Assembly: GCA_964036045.1 (NCBI GenBank)
Contig: OZ038382.1
Coordinates: 147,386,961 to 147,450,960, forward strand
Reading direction: 5' to 3'
Source of the DNA: Eutreptiella sp. 'Long Island Sound 2002'
Taxonomy: Eukaryota; Euglenozoa; Euglenophyceae; Eutreptiales; Eutreptiaceae
DNA length: 64,000 nucleotides
The translations under genes and the position numbers were made by a program. Of the stretch, positions 22,762 to 32,969 are shown in pieces (position 1 is the first letter of the stretch; every line of letters begins with the position of its first letter). Under the pieces are notes generated by a model. It was not told the DNA's origin and did not search any database. It saw nothing but the letters and a program-made list of their open reading frames with translations.

Positions 22762-23557
22762 AGTAAGAAAAAGTGCTTTTCCAATGCTTTAGGGTATACT
22801 TTAGTTGTATTAGAGGTGCTCTAAGCACTCATGCATTTTTATCTTCGTATTGGCCGAACCAAAATGGGTGATAACACATTTTGACCTATGGAACCAGACA
22901 CAAAATCAGGATGTTGTGTGGACCCCTTAATCCCCAAGCTATATGAACTAAAACATCTTTTTCTGGGTGACTGAGGCACTGATATACTGAAGGCAGAGCC
23001 TATGAATTTATGTATGTTTTTTCTCGTGAAATCTTAGCTATCCTAGTGGTATGCACCCTAGGGGGCTGAGGCACCTCTTTTTGAGAGGTCCTGGGTTCAA
23101 TACCCAGTCAGCCTAGCTAAGTACGATTATCCCATGTGACATAGCAGTCACCTCGGCGCCACAAGCCATGCCACCTCAGCACCTATGGGACCAAAAAACA
23201 AAGAGTGCACATCTTCAAGATGGCACTATGGATGAGAGTGAGCCCTTGGGGCCGTTTTTCAATCAGGTTTTTCTCAAACATGTAAAATATTTCATCCTGC
23301 GTTGCAATGTATGCTAATTGCTGTGGTCTATTGTTGATAGTTGTCTTTATCTAACTCTTTGTGGCTGCAGCCCTTCATGCTTTGATCCTGTCTATCTTCT
23401 ACTTGCTTATCTCTGGCTTGGGTTATCCTGGATTGGTTGTATTTCAACAATAAAACATTTTCCTCATCAAAAACAAGCAGCAGGAACCCTACACCAGCAG
23501 CAAGCAGCAGGAGAGGCACAGCAAAAACACAGTGCTGAAAACACTATAAAACCTTCT
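22762..23557 (+). repeat. E1 3' LTR
   Basis: About 796 bp, starts AGTAAGAAAAAG and ends TTCT; carries the same tRNA-like segment at 23033-23121. Confidence 0.88.
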
Positions 23558-24137
23558 GTAAGTAGGTATCTTCGGGAGCTAGGGATGCCTCCTTTGACGA
23601 TACAGGAAGAAGGTCTTACCAAGGGGACGTCCTGTCCCTCCCACTGCTCTATGTCAGGTGCCTCTTAAGCCGCTCCCGCATGTGCTTGGGAAGGCAGTGT
23701 CGCGGCCACCCGGTACAGGTGTCCCAGGTGGGAGGGTGTCCCCGCATGTGTCCATGGGTAGGGCCACATGTCCCCTCCTTTGTGCGGCAGCTCTGGGGGC
23801 TGCCCAGCTGTGTGGAGTATCTCTCAAAACAAGGGGTATTGCTCCCGCTAGTCTACGGTACGGCCGCCTCACCCTTGTGGCTTGAGTTGCGGGGCCTCTC
23901 TGCTTGGCAGGCGACCCCCTCCTGGACTGTGTACCGGCTCGCCTGTCACCGGTTGCTTCCATGGCTCCGGGGGACGTTTGGCATGGTCCCTGATGCAACC
24001 TGGCCCGGCTCGGACCAGCGGCGTTGGGGTACCGCCCCTGCTGCTGGCCCATTGGGTCGGCTGGGTCGTCCCAGTGTGTCGGACCCATGGTGTGTTGGCT
24101 CTTTCCTGTCCCTCGGCCGCCCTTTGTGTGCACGTGT
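23558..24137. other. flank of E1, no supported gene
   Basis: The plus frame up to TAA at 23666 (RYLRELGMPPLTIQEEGL) looks protein-like and could be an exon fragment at the E1 target. Downstream DNA is GC-rich, and its long frames run into the minisatellite. Confidence 0.35.
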
Positions 24138-25195
24138 GTGCAGTGTCCTGGGCAACCTGGCTCCTGTTCACCAGTGTGCCCGCTCGGTGCGTTGCTTTGC
24201 ATGTGCGGTGTCCTGGGCCACTTGGCTCCTGTTCACCGGTGTGCCTGCTTGCTCTGTTGTATTGCGTGTGCGGTGTCCTTGGCCACTTGGCTCCTGTTCA
24301 CCGGTGTGCCCGCTCGGTGCGCTGCTTTGCTGGTGCGGTGTCCTGGGCCACTTGGCTCGTGTTCACCGGTGTGCCCGCTCTGTGTGTTGTGCTGCGTGTG
24401 CGGTGTCCTGGGCCACTTGGCTCCTGTTCACCGGTGTGCCCGCTCGGTGCGTTGCTTTGCGTGTGCGGTGTCCTGCGCCACTTGGCTCGTGTTCACCGGT
24501 GTGCCCGCTCGGTGTGTTGGGTTGTGTGTGCGGTGTCCTGGGCCATCTGGCACCTGTTCACCGGTGTGCCCGCTCCGTGCGTTGCTTTGCGTGTGCGGTG
24601 TCCTGGGCCACTTGGCTCCTGTTCACCAGTGTGCCTGCTCTGTGTGTTGTGTTGCATGTGCGGTGTCCTGGGCCGGTTGGCTCCTGTTCACCCGTGTGCG
24701 CGCTCTGTCCTTTGCTTTGCTTGTGCGGTGTCCTGGGCCACTTGGCTCCTGTTCACCGCCGCGCCGGCTCGGTGTGTTGTGTTGCGTGTGCGGTGTCCTG
24801 GGCCACTTGGCTCTTGCTCACGGGTGTGCTCACTCCGTCCGTTGCTCTGCATGTGCGGTGTCCTGGGTCACTTGGCTCCTGTTCACCGGTGTGCCTGCTC
24901 GGTGTGTTGTGTTGCTTGTGATGTGACCTGGGCCACTTGGCTCCTGTTCATCGGTGTACAGCCTCCGTCCTTTGCTTTGCTTGTGCTGTGTCCTGGACCA
25001 CTCGGCTCCTGTTCACCGGTGTGCCGGCTCGGTGTGTTGTGTTGCGTGTGCGGTGTCCTGGGCCACTTGGCTCCTGTTCACCGGTGTGCCTGCTCGGTGT
25101 GTTGTGTTGCGTGAGCGGTGTCCTGGGCCACTTGGCTCCTGTTCACCGGTGTGCTCGCTCCGTGTGTTGTGCTGCGGGTTGCGTGTGCGGTGTTG
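24138..25195. repeat. 65-bp minisatellite, about 16 copies
   Basis: The anchor CGGTGTCCTGGGCCACTTGG recurs every 65 bp (24206, 24271, 24336, 24401, 24466, 24531 ... 25116). Units also share CTCCTGTTCACCGGTGTGCC. Because 65 is not a multiple of 3 and the unit has no plus-strand stops, all three plus frames stay open for 300-413 residues; these Cys/Val/Leu-rich translations are artefacts of the repeat. Confidence 0.9.
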
Positions 25196-25204
25196 CGTGA
25201 GCGG

Positions 25205-25566
25205 GGCGTCGCTGCGGGGGGCACACTCAGTCCATCCGGACGTTGGCTGTTTGTAGCCGGCAGGGGCTAAGTACCATCGGGGCGCGCACTCGTCCATCGG
25301 GACGGCGGCTGTTCGTAGCCGGCAGGGGCTGGTTACCCTCTGGGCGCGCACTCGTCCATCCGGACGGCGGCTGTTTCGTAGCCGGCAGGGGCTGCATACG
25401 CGGCCGGGCGCGCACTCGTCCATCCAGACGGCGGCTGTTTCGTAGCCGGCAGGGGCTGGGTACGCTGCCGGGCGCGCACTCGTCCATCCGGATGGCGGCT
25501 GTTCGTAGCCGGTAGGGGCTGGGTACACTCCGGGCGCGCACTCGTCGATCCGGACGGCGGCTGGTG
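25205..25566. repeat. second minisatellite, about 62-64-bp unit, 5-6 copies
   Basis: The anchor GTAGCCGGCAGGGGCT recurs at about 25253, 25315, 25378, 25442 and 25505, with GCGCGCACTCGTCCATCCGG in each unit. It directly abuts the 65-bp array but has an unrelated unit. Confidence 0.85.
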
Positions 25567-26345
25567 TTGCTAGGCACCTGTTCTTGTCCCGTGATTCGTT
25601 GCGTGTTGTGCGCGCTCTCCGGGTTTGCGGCACCCGGCGGCCGTTGTTGCTTGGCACCTGTCCGTGTACCTTCGTTGTGGCCGGCGGCGTGCCTCTCTGG
25701 CGTGCCTCGTGGCCCCGCGTGCTACGCCGCGGCTCGTCGGGTCCGGTCGCTCTCGGTGCTCCGGTCGGCTTTCCCGACGCCGTGGTGCCTTTCTCCAACC
25801 CGGGGGCTTGCACCCCCGGCTTTACTGGGTGGCTGCGCGGGGCACGCGGAAGCCGGCCGAGAACCGGGCTCATTGTGCCTGTTGCTGGCCCCCGCCGAGG
25901 CGGGGGCGCTGGGCTCGCTCAGCGTCGTACCCGTTCGGGGCTCCGCGATGGGGTTGTCCCTGGCGGGTCCCTCTGGCGTCGGTCTTGGGCTGCGTGCGCT
26001 GCGGAGGTTGGCGTGTGCGGACCCGGTCACTGACGCGTCCGGTTTTCCGTGCCGTCCGTCGTTCGACGGGGGACTCGGTCGGTGCACCGGGGCTGTTTCG
26101 TTTGAACGCCGACACCTCCCGTTGCAGGTTCGGGGACGCCACGCCCGGGTCCCGTGCGTGAGTGCGTGTGCTCGGCCTTCCTTGCCGGGTCGGGCGGGCC
26201 GGCCTCCCGGGCGCATTCTGGTGCGCCTCACCTTTTCCTTTAGCCGCTTTGTCTTTCTGCTTTGCTCGGCCCCCTCCGGGCTGGGGTTTTGCACTGTGCA
26301 TCCCCGCGTTGCCCCTTGGGTGCTAGGGGGCTGTTCGCTCAAACT
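25567..26345. other. GC-rich region, no supported gene
   Basis: Overlapping frames on both strands (e.g. 25564-26355 plus, 25722-26360 minus) reflect high GC. The stretch near 26278-26340 (GGCTGGGGTT ... GCATCCCCGCGTTGCCCC) resembles 42496-42560 at the start of the C-rich repeat. Confidence 0.45.
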
Positions 26346-26599
26346 CAGTTCGTAAGGCAATAGCTGCTATGAACAACGTTTTATACAAAGGAGAATGTGG
26401 TGGGAACTGATATGGTTCACCAAGAAATCAGTTCGTCAGAAAAAATAGACAAAAAATTATAGGAAAAAAAAAAGATAGACATTTCCATGAACAGTGACCT
26501 ACTGGGTTTCGGGTGCTGGTGGAACTTACTCCTGTATGCAGTTTCAGTTTCCCCTGCTCCTGCCACCTGTCGGTTGTGTTCTGGAGTTCATGAAATACA
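26346..26599. other. short gap, nothing seen
   Basis: No frame or repeat of note; one A-rich run at about 26459-26475. Confidence 0.5.
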
Positions 26600-27322
26600 T
26601 TAGCTTTCTAGTATAGAAAAGGCTTCTGCTTGATATACTGGCCAGTGCCCTTGTTCCAGTAGCCTGTGGTGGACTGCCTGCATGTCCTGGTATTCAGCTG
26701 ATGCTTTTACTTTGGTTAGTGTCTGCACTGTGGTATGAGGTACCTGGCTACTGCGCAAGTACTTAATGAGGGCAGGTGTTGACAGAGACACATCAAAGCA
26801 TATGTCTATTAAGTTGCTGGTGGTAAGGTCGGGGCCTTTGGCTATCCATTCCAATTCTCCTGTGAATTGTTGTAAATTCTTGATGGCTTTGATTTCAAAG
26901 CTGGTGCACAAGGAAGCAAGCACAGCAAAAATGTTCTCTCCACTGCATTCTGCTGAAGGTGTGTTGAAAGAGTCGTTGCGTTCCGCACGGGATGTGCTGC
27001 CGTCAGTGGCCTCAGAGCTGCTGCTGGACTGCAGAGTGGGCAGTGACTCAGAGCTTGGATATTTGCCTGGCGTAATAAGTGCAGGCTGCAGGGAGAATGC
27101 TTTCAGTGCACTTAAGTGCATCCATGTTTCTGTTGCTGGGCGTGCTGTTACATGCCAGTTATGCTGGCCCAATATAATATAGGATAAGTGCTCCAGTGCA
27201 CTGTGTTGAGACAGCCCTATTAGTGGTGAATTGATATGATTATCTTCTTCCAACGATGCGACACTTGTATTCTCTGAGCTGGACCCTGCTTCAAGTGTGG
27301 GCAGGCCTGAGTCGTCGGACAT
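26600..27322 (-). CDS. hypothetical protein, minus strand
   Basis: 240 residues from an ATG at 27322. The frame is open further upstream to about 27390 (IVPEVATLSLSSPKRTSERW), so this may be a 3' exon. The N-terminal half is Ser/Glu-rich and likely disordered; the C-terminal half looks folded (AVLASLCTSFEIKAIKNLQQ ... LIDICFDVSLSTPALIKYL). No family recognised. It lies directly downstream of the zinc-ribbon gene end on the same strand and could be part of the same transcription unit or a separate gene. Confidence 0.45.
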   Translation of the reverse strand: MSDDSGLPTLEAGSSSENTSVASLEEDNHINSPLIGLSQHSALEHLSYIILGQHNWHVTARPATETWMHLSALKAFSLQPALITPGKYPSSESLPTLQSSSSSEATDGSTSRAERNDSFNTPSAECSGENIFAVLASLCTSFEIKAIKNLQQFTGELEWIAKGPDLTTSNLIDICFDVSLSTPALIKYLRSSQVPHTTVQTLTKVKASAEYQDMQAVHHRLLEQGHWPVYQAEAFSILES

Positions 27323-27684
27323 ATCAGCCCACCTTTCAGAAGTGCGCTTCGGAGAGGAAAGTGATAGGGTTGCAACCTCTGGGACAATCTTTTATTTCTC
27401 TCTCTGACTTGTCCACGGAAGGCAGCGTTTCGTGACATGAATTCTTCAATGAGAAAAGTTCTTCTTGCTGGAGTGGGAAGTCGTAAGTGGTCCCTGCTGC
27501 GATTGCCCAATAAGTCCTTGTCTGCTTGAGTGAAGAGGACAAACTTTTTGATGAGATGTTCGACAGCGTTGAACAACAATCCCAAATACTTCCAGTAATG
27601 CCGGAACTGGAAGAAGTCCGACTGGAACAATTTGACACGGTGGATCGCGACTTTGGCTCTTGTGCTGGTATTACTGCCGGCCAT
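27220..27684 (-). CDS. overlapping hypothetical ORF, minus strand
   Basis: 154 residues from ATG at 27684, with a protein-like central part (FFQFRHYWKYLGLLFNAVEH ... RRTFLIEEFMSRNAAFRGQV). It overlaps the zinc-ribbon stop (27671-27673) in another frame and the 26600-27322 frame at its end. Possibly a different exon of the same locus, with frame changes hidden by introns. No known domain. Confidence 0.3.
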   Translation of the reverse strand: MAGSNTSTRAKVAIHRVKLFQSDFFQFRHYWKYLGLLFNAVEHLIKKFVLFTQADKDLLGNRSRDHLRLPTPARRTFLIEEFMSRNAAFRGQVRERNKRLSQRLQPYHFPLRSALLKGGLICPTTQACPHLKQGPAQRIQVSHRWKKIIISIHH

Positions 27685-27780
27685 GACTTTGGAGTTTTGT
27701 GCAGGTATTCGCTGATCTGCAACGGTTTGGCATCCTATTTCTTTCCTTTCTCGGGGAATTTGCGTTTTGCCGGCACTCCT
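27671..27780 (-). pseudogene. zinc-ribbon gene, 3' part cut off by E2
   Basis: Read on the minus strand from the left edge of E2, the sequence continues the frame that stops at the right edge (41206). The AGGAG target duplication supplies the joint, giving CEECRQ and a short Arg/Asn-rich tail to a TAA at 27671-27673. This supplies the second Cys pair of the zinc ribbon, so the two halves were one gene before insertion. Confidence 0.7.
27776..27780. repeat. E2 target-site duplication, left (CTCCT)
   Basis: Exact copy at 41201-41205, directly after the 3' LTR. Confidence 0.9.
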
Positions 27781-28490
27781 AGTAAGAAAAAGTCACTGCC
27801 ATGTCTTTCTTGGAGGGCTTGATCCAGGCCAAGCCCCCCTTAAAACCCTTTTGTTGATGCTAAGACTAACTTAAGTATTTTTATCACTCTTTTGAAGCCT
27901 TAAGTACACTTTCTCAAAGTAACAAGGGTTGTAACCCTAGCCCCCCCATGAAGTTCACCCCTACAACTCAACTGACCGGAGGTACCTTCCTTCATGAAGG
28001 ATATACCGAAATAAAATAGGCATTTCATGCTTTAGGCCTTGGAGGTTAAGCCTAGTGGTCTCCCACCCCAAGACCCCTAGACTCAATTGTCTCTACCACT
28101 TATTGTGGTTCTACTTTTTAACTGTTTCTGAATTCAGTTGCTTGGCCAAGTCATTTTCTGTGTTGGCCTGACATCTATGCCCCACATTCCTAACCAGCAA
28201 AATTTCACCCAAAAGAGTGCACATGAAGTGCCTAATGCTATCTTGGAGGCCAGAGTCAGTCCAGCTTTCATTTAAAATCTTTTGTATTATCCATTTGTGA
28301 TTGAATCTTTGTGTTTATACCTGCATTGTCTTTCTGCAGCCCTTCTGTGTTACACTGGATTCCAAAACTATTCATTGATTCGATCCACATCCTGTTCTTG
28401 CTCTACTTGCTGCTTTGGCTTGGGTTTTCAACTTCAAAACCTGCAGGATTTCATCAAAATATCTAGGGCATTAATCAAGGACATCTTTCC
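27781..28490 (+). repeat. E2 5' LTR
   Basis: 710 bp, same length as the 3' LTR, with around twenty differences by eye. It begins AGTAAGAAAAAGTCACTGCC and ends GGACATCTTTCC. A tRNA-like A-box word (AAGCCTAGTGG) with a weak T-arm-like element lies around 28049-28095. Confidence 0.92.
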
Positions 28491-28500
28491 GGTAGCAGAG
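28490..28500 (+). promoter_or_regulatory. E2 primer-binding site (initiator tRNA-Met)
   Basis: CGGTAGCAGAG matches TGGTAGCAGAG, the complement of the conserved initiator tRNA-Met 3' end, except for the first base, which overlaps the LTR end. Confidence 0.7.
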
Positions 28501-28572
28501 ACAGTCCCTTGTGACCTTTTGAACCGACCCTGAGAAGAAGTGCAGCACACAAAGCTCAACAACAAGTTCATC

Positions 28573-30275
28573 ATGTCCACGCCAAGCGTCAGGGCCTGGC
28601 CCATAAGAACTGTCCAAGTACAAATGGGCAGCATGGCCCACCCTATGAGTGAACCACCTTACCGAGCTCCACATCTCAGTGGCGCATATGGGTCCCAAGG
28701 AGATCCAGATCGCAGAAGGGCGGAAGAAAATACCATCCTTACCACCGAGGCCTTAGCGGCCCACGGTGGAGACAGCCTGCATCATCTCCACAGACGTGTA
28801 GCAGCCTCAGTCTCCCAATCCGCCTGTCCGGCTTCATCCTCAGCAGCGATTGGAGGCCCTGAGGAAAACGAGGAGCTGGGGAAGAAAATGGATGAATACA
28901 TCCTCCATGAGGAGTACTACAAATCCATTCGTGGAGAAGATGGGGAGGATCCATTGGCAGTACACGGATCCAGACCACGTACAGACCTAGGGTCCTACAC
29001 GCACTCTGGCCCGCCGTTTGACAGAGCCGAGACAGCATCCCTGCCAAGACGACCGAGACCCCAGTATCCAAGAGCATGTTGTCCAACCCCAAGGGCTCCC
29101 GAAGTGGGCCCGACTCGAGTTGAGGAACAACATCATCCTAGGCCAACCTACGTTGCCCTGGATCATAACGCCGAACTGCTGGCCAAACTTCTGTCTGGAT
29201 CAGAAGATCCAGATGTGACGGCCCCATCGGAGGCTATTAAGGCAAAACTGGGTATTGCAGAACCCTTACCCAAGCCAGAGTTGTCCTCCCCCTCTCCCGG
29301 ACTGAGTACCCTGGCCGAAGATCTTAAGAGATCAAGGGTTTCAAGGCTGTTGCCTAAGGTCACCTGCCCCAGCCCCTTTCACCCCCGTGCCAGGACAGTG
29401 CCCATGGCTGAACTACAGGACGTGCCTGTCACAGAGATTGAGAAAAGAGGGCTGTCAGCCCTGGCACCTCTTGCCGGCGTATCGCCTTCTGGCCTAACTC
29501 CGGGGGGTGGGAAGACGGGCAGACCTATTGCCCAGGCGAACATCCAGCTGGAACTGCCGGAGTCCGACCCGAAAAATCTGCCCGAATGGGCAGAAGAATT
29601 TGCTGAGTTTCTTTTGATGACTGGCCAATCCCATGTGGATGTGGCCACCAAATGCTCACTGCTGAAACGCTCATGCAAAAAGAACGTTTTGCAAAAACAG
29701 GTGAAACAGATTGTGAAAAACCTGTTCCACCTGGGCAGAGGTACTCCAGAGGTTGGAGAAAACGTTCCCAGTCTATGAGACTGACCTCAGTGTGCGCACA
29801 CAGATAGAGGAGCTACCTATGCTCCCTGAGTTTCCTTCCGCTGCGCGAATCTCTGAATACCTGTGCGACTTGGAGTATCTGTTTTCGCGGAGGAAAGTGG
29901 GCTCCCATGGAGCCACTGAGCCCCACCTGTGGTTCATGAGTAAGATCCCCCAACGTACGTGGGATGATTGCCGCTCTACCTCTTAGAGGAAGAGTCGGAC
30001 CCACTCGTACGATGAACTGGTGGACCTCCTGATTGAGCTAGCTCTCGAGAGAGAGAATGACTCCCACATGGTGAAATTCCTCAAGAAGCACTTCGGTCGA
30101 GGTGGTACCCCTACCCCCGAACGTGGCGAAGGGAAAGGGCCTAAAAATCCCACTAACACCAACCAGGGAGGTGGTAAAGGGAGGGGTAACCTACGTGCCA
30201 TGAATGAGGTTCAACCTGATGCAGGTACACCCCCCCTGTTCTACTGCAAACCTGTCAATGACAAGGGGGGGCCTT
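28573..30275 (+). pseudogene. E2 gag, part before the nested insertion
   Basis: ATG at 28573 (MSTPSVRAWPIRTVQVQMGS). The N-terminal two thirds are Pro/Glu/Arg-rich. The capsid-like part starts at about residue 330 (IQLELPESDPKNLPEWAEEF). One extra A in the A-run near 29718 shifts the frame relative to E3, and GAG to TAG at 29984 adds a stop. The frame then goes on (YDELVDLLIELALERENDSH) through a Gly/Lys-rich linker to LFYCKPVNDKGG, where element N is inserted. The E1 counterpart shows this is the first Cys/His cluster of the nucleocapsid. Confidence 0.82.
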
Positions 30276-30876
30276 TGAAGCGGGTTCAGAGAGACCGCGA
30301 TTCCCCGCTAAAGTCGCCGCGCTCTGCTGCAGAACGCAAGCGCAGAATGGCGACATCATATGATTTTCAGAGATCTGCATGGCCTCAGCGCCTGGCAGTT
30401 TTACTGCTTTTGGCAATGTTTTTTATAATTATTTTTATTAATTTCCGCATATATCGAGTTATTCTGGACAGAGTAGACATGTGTCCGTGAACGTGAAGAG
30501 CGACTCAGAGCAGCGCCGCGTATGCATGTAAATACTCGCAAATAGTCTCTATTTGCGCCTGTCTGCCCTACATGTGTTTCATGTGCAGGAGACATGGTGC
30601 GAAGAGCCGGGCAAGGTTCTTAGAACTGTTTGTCAAAGCAATGCGTGAAAGCAAGAACGATCACGTGTCTTCGCCGTGTTGCCAGGGAGTTGGGGAGCTC
30701 CAGTGAGAAGTTTTTGGAAAAGCAGCACTTGACGGTTTTGGAAATCATCGTAGATTTGAAACGTCGAAGGATTTTCAATGAAAACCTCACGAGTGCCGCC
30801 TAAAACTGGGAGCTCATCGGCAATTGAACCAGCGCCAAGACTAAGTGCTAAGGAGCAGACCCAGGCTCCCGCGTCA
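30276..30876 (+). repeat. N 5' LTR
   Basis: 601 bp, TG...CA. Contains a 47-residue frame beginning MATSYDFQRSAWPQRLAVLL at about 30348 with one strongly hydrophobic segment, duplicated in the 3' LTR. Confidence 0.92.
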
Positions 30877-30899
30877 AAACAGTTCTAATACCGGGACAT

Positions 30900-31481
30900 G
30901 TGAGTGTTCCCCCTTGCCTGCCCTTGTGTCTCAGTCGGAAGTCGATGCCGTGCAGTGCGTGTGAACAGGCCGGACGCCACGCTGCTGCGCAGAGTCACGA
31001 AGACAGCAACTGCCGCGGTGAAGACTGGTTCCGTCAAAGAGATGACCATCTCCAACGCAAGCGCGAAGCGAAGCGAGCGAAGCGTCGAGGAGACAACTCC
31101 AAGACAGCGCAGCTCAAGCCAGCGGAGCCAAAGCCAAAGCCGAGCCAGCAAATGGGACCCCAGCCAGCGCCGACCACGTCCGCGGAGACCAAGCCAGCGC
31201 AGCCTACCGAGGAACGACTCGTGTGCGCCGTGGCGGTACTACGGGAGCGTGCTACGGAGAACGTGGAACGCCTGACCTGGAGTGTCATCGAGGACAATGT
31301 GGCCAGGTGGCTGAGGAAGAACCCGGGCAAGGATTTGAAGACCTGGTGGGAGCTACAGCGCTGTGCAGTGGCGCACCGTCAACAGTACGAGCAGCCCGTG
31401 AACTATCCAGTGCCAGGGACGCCGGATTACTTTCCTATGGTTACGGTGAACGCCTTGTATGAGGAGTGGGTCAAGCGTTGA
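30900..31481 (+). CDS. N internal ORF, hypothetical
   Basis: 193 residues from a GTG; the first in-frame ATG is at about 30945. The N-terminal part has a short Cys/His set (CSACEQAGRHAAAQSHEDSNC) and is followed by a Lys/Arg then Pro/Gln-rich linker. The C-terminal part looks folded (ENVERLTWSVIEDNVARWLR ... WWELQRCAVAHRQQYEQP). It sits right after the 5' LTR, the gag position. No known family. Downstream (31530-31750) a degenerate repeat with the word CAGAACGCCGAGT occurs. Confidence 0.5.
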   Translation: MSVPPCLPLCLSRKSMPCSACEQAGRHAAAQSHEDSNCRGEDWFRQRDDHLQRKREAKRAKRRGDNSKTAQLKPAEPKPKPSQQMGPQPAPTTSAETKPAQPTEERLVCAVAVLRERATENVERLTWSVIEDNVARWLRKNPGKDLKTWWELQRCAVAHRQQYEQPVNYPVPGTPDYFPMVTVNALYEEWVKR

Positions 31482-31863
31482 AGCTTCGGTAACCGAGTGG
31501 AGACAACGAGAGCATGCACGACAGCTTCAGGAAGCGTGGGTCCGAGCAGGCGGACAGCAGAACGCCGAGTGAGCGTGCGCTGCCAGAAGCCACGGAGGCG
31601 CCCAACGTGCTGAGAGCAGAACGCCGAGTAGAAGCTCGCGCTGCCAGAAGTCACACCAACGCCGAACGTGCCGAGTGCAGAAAAACAGGTAGAGGCTCGC
31701 GCTGCGACAAGCCAGAGGACACAACCACCACTGGGGCAGCCGGAAGACAAGCCGAGGAGTCGTCACAAAGTAAAAAAACTGAGGTGGAGACGCCACAAGG
31801 GGCCAGACGTCTGCCGTAGATACTTGGAACTGCCGGCCATGGCAAATCTCTTAAGGAGGGGGG

Positions 31864-32464
31864 TGAAGCGGGTTCAGAGAGACCGCGATTCCCCGCTAAA
31901 GTCGCCGCGCTCTGCTGCAGAACGCAAGCGCAGAATGGCGACATCATATGATTTTCAGAGATCTGCATGGCCTCAGCGCCTGGCAGTTTTACTGCTTTTG
32001 GCAATGTTTTTTATAATTATTTTTATTAATTTCCGCATATATCGAGTTATTCTGGACAGAGTAGACATGTGTCCGTGAACGTGAAGAGCGACTCAGAGCA
32101 GCGCCGCGTATGCATGTAAATACTCGCAAATAGTCTCCATTTGCGCCTGTCTGCCCTACATGTGTTTCATGTGCAGGAGACATGGTGCGAAGAGCCGGGC
32201 AAGGTTCTTAGAACTGTTTGTCAAAGCAATGCGTGAAAGCAAGAACGATCACGTGTCTTCGCCGTGTTGCCAGGGAGTTTGGGAGCTCCAGTGAGAAGTT
32301 TTTGGAAAAGCAGCACTTGACGGTTTTGGAAATCATCGTGGATTTGAAACGTCGAAGGATTTTCAATGAAAACCTCACGAGTGCCGCCTAAAACTGGGAG
32401 CTCATCAGCAATTGAACCAGCGCCAAGACTAAGTGCTAAGGAGCAGACCCAGGCTCCCGCGTCA
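31864..32464 (+). repeat. N 3' LTR
   Basis: 601 bp; ends GCGTCA, then the CCTT duplication. Confidence 0.92.
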
Positions 32465-32468
32465 CCTT

Positions 32469-32969
32469 GTCATGCCTCTGACTGCAATCACCGCAGTAGC
32501 TGTATGCTGCAGATGAAACGACAGCAGCATACCAAGGATGGGAAACCTGTGACCCATCAGGATCATTTCAGGTGTACCATCACCTGTGGGTATTGTGGCA
32601 AACGTCGTCACTACGAGGACGAATATCACATAAAGAAACGCGAGAGTGATAAACTCAAGCGTCAGGAGGCCGAACGCCAGAAGACCCAAACACCCACCAG
32701 AAATCCCCCGAATGGGCATAAAGGTGGTAAAGGAGGTGGCAAGGGGGGTGGCAAAAAATGGACCCCCTAACCCCCAGAGGCGCTCATCAGCGCCCGTCGC
32801 TACACCCTCTCCTGCTGCTACACCCACTCCTGCCACAGGTGATCCCAAGAAGCGCCCCCAAGGGGATAACGCTACCCCTGAGGGGAATGATTCCAAGAAG
32901 AGGCGCTTGGCCTGGATGGCCAGGTGCCTCATAGCTGCAGGGGTGGATGTCAAGTTCCCTGATGAGGAG
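32469..32969 (+). pseudogene. E2 gag, part after the nested insertion (nucleocapsid)
   Basis: Continues with CHASDCNHRSSC and the zinc knuckle CGYCGKRRHYEDEY, whose final Cys is Tyr here; E3 keeps Cys. One extra A near 32755 shifts the frame relative to E3. The Gly/Lys-rich and Pro/Ala-rich tail ends PDEE before UAG. Confidence 0.8.

Larger units (their letters stand above)
12207..23557 (+). mobile_element. E1: Ty3-like LTR retrotransposon with Dam-like and chromodomains (decayed)
   Basis: Direct repeats 12207-12998 and 22762-23557 are LTRs beginning AGTAAGAAAAAG and ending TTCT. The flanks GTAGG (12202-12206) and GTAAG (23558-23562) agree at 4 of 5 bases, a slightly mutated 5-bp target duplication; an exact GTAGG also occurs 4 bp further on. 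Internal order on the plus strand: gag, in-frame UGA, protease, Dam-like methyltransferase, RT, RNase H, integrase, chromodomain, then 2.2 kb of non-coding DNA, a polypurine tract (AGGGGGG, 22755-22761) and the 3' LTR. Related to E2/E3 but clearly a different family. Several nonsense changes and frameshifts make it inactive. Confidence 0.9.
30276..32464 (+). mobile_element. N: nested non-autonomous LTR retrotransposon in E2 gag
   Basis: Two 601-bp direct repeats (30276-30876, 31864-32464) start TGAAGCGGG and end GCGTCA, i.e. TG...CA. CCTT flanks both sides (30272-30275, 32465-32468), a 4-bp target duplication. The polypurine tract AAGGAGGGGGG (31853-31863) abuts the 3' LTR. The LTRs differ at about four positions by eye, so it is young compared with E2. 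The 987-bp interior has one 193-residue frame and no enzymes. Removing N restores continuity of E2 gag between its two zinc-binding clusters. Same end type and duplication length as E0 but no sequence similarity seen. Confidence 0.92.

Noticed and set aside
23680-25200. Three overlapping 300-413-residue proteins
   Set aside because: They are three frames of the same 65-bp minisatellite.
24138-25566. CRISPR-like array
   Set aside because: Units repeat over their whole length; there are no unique spacers, and the genome is eukaryotic.
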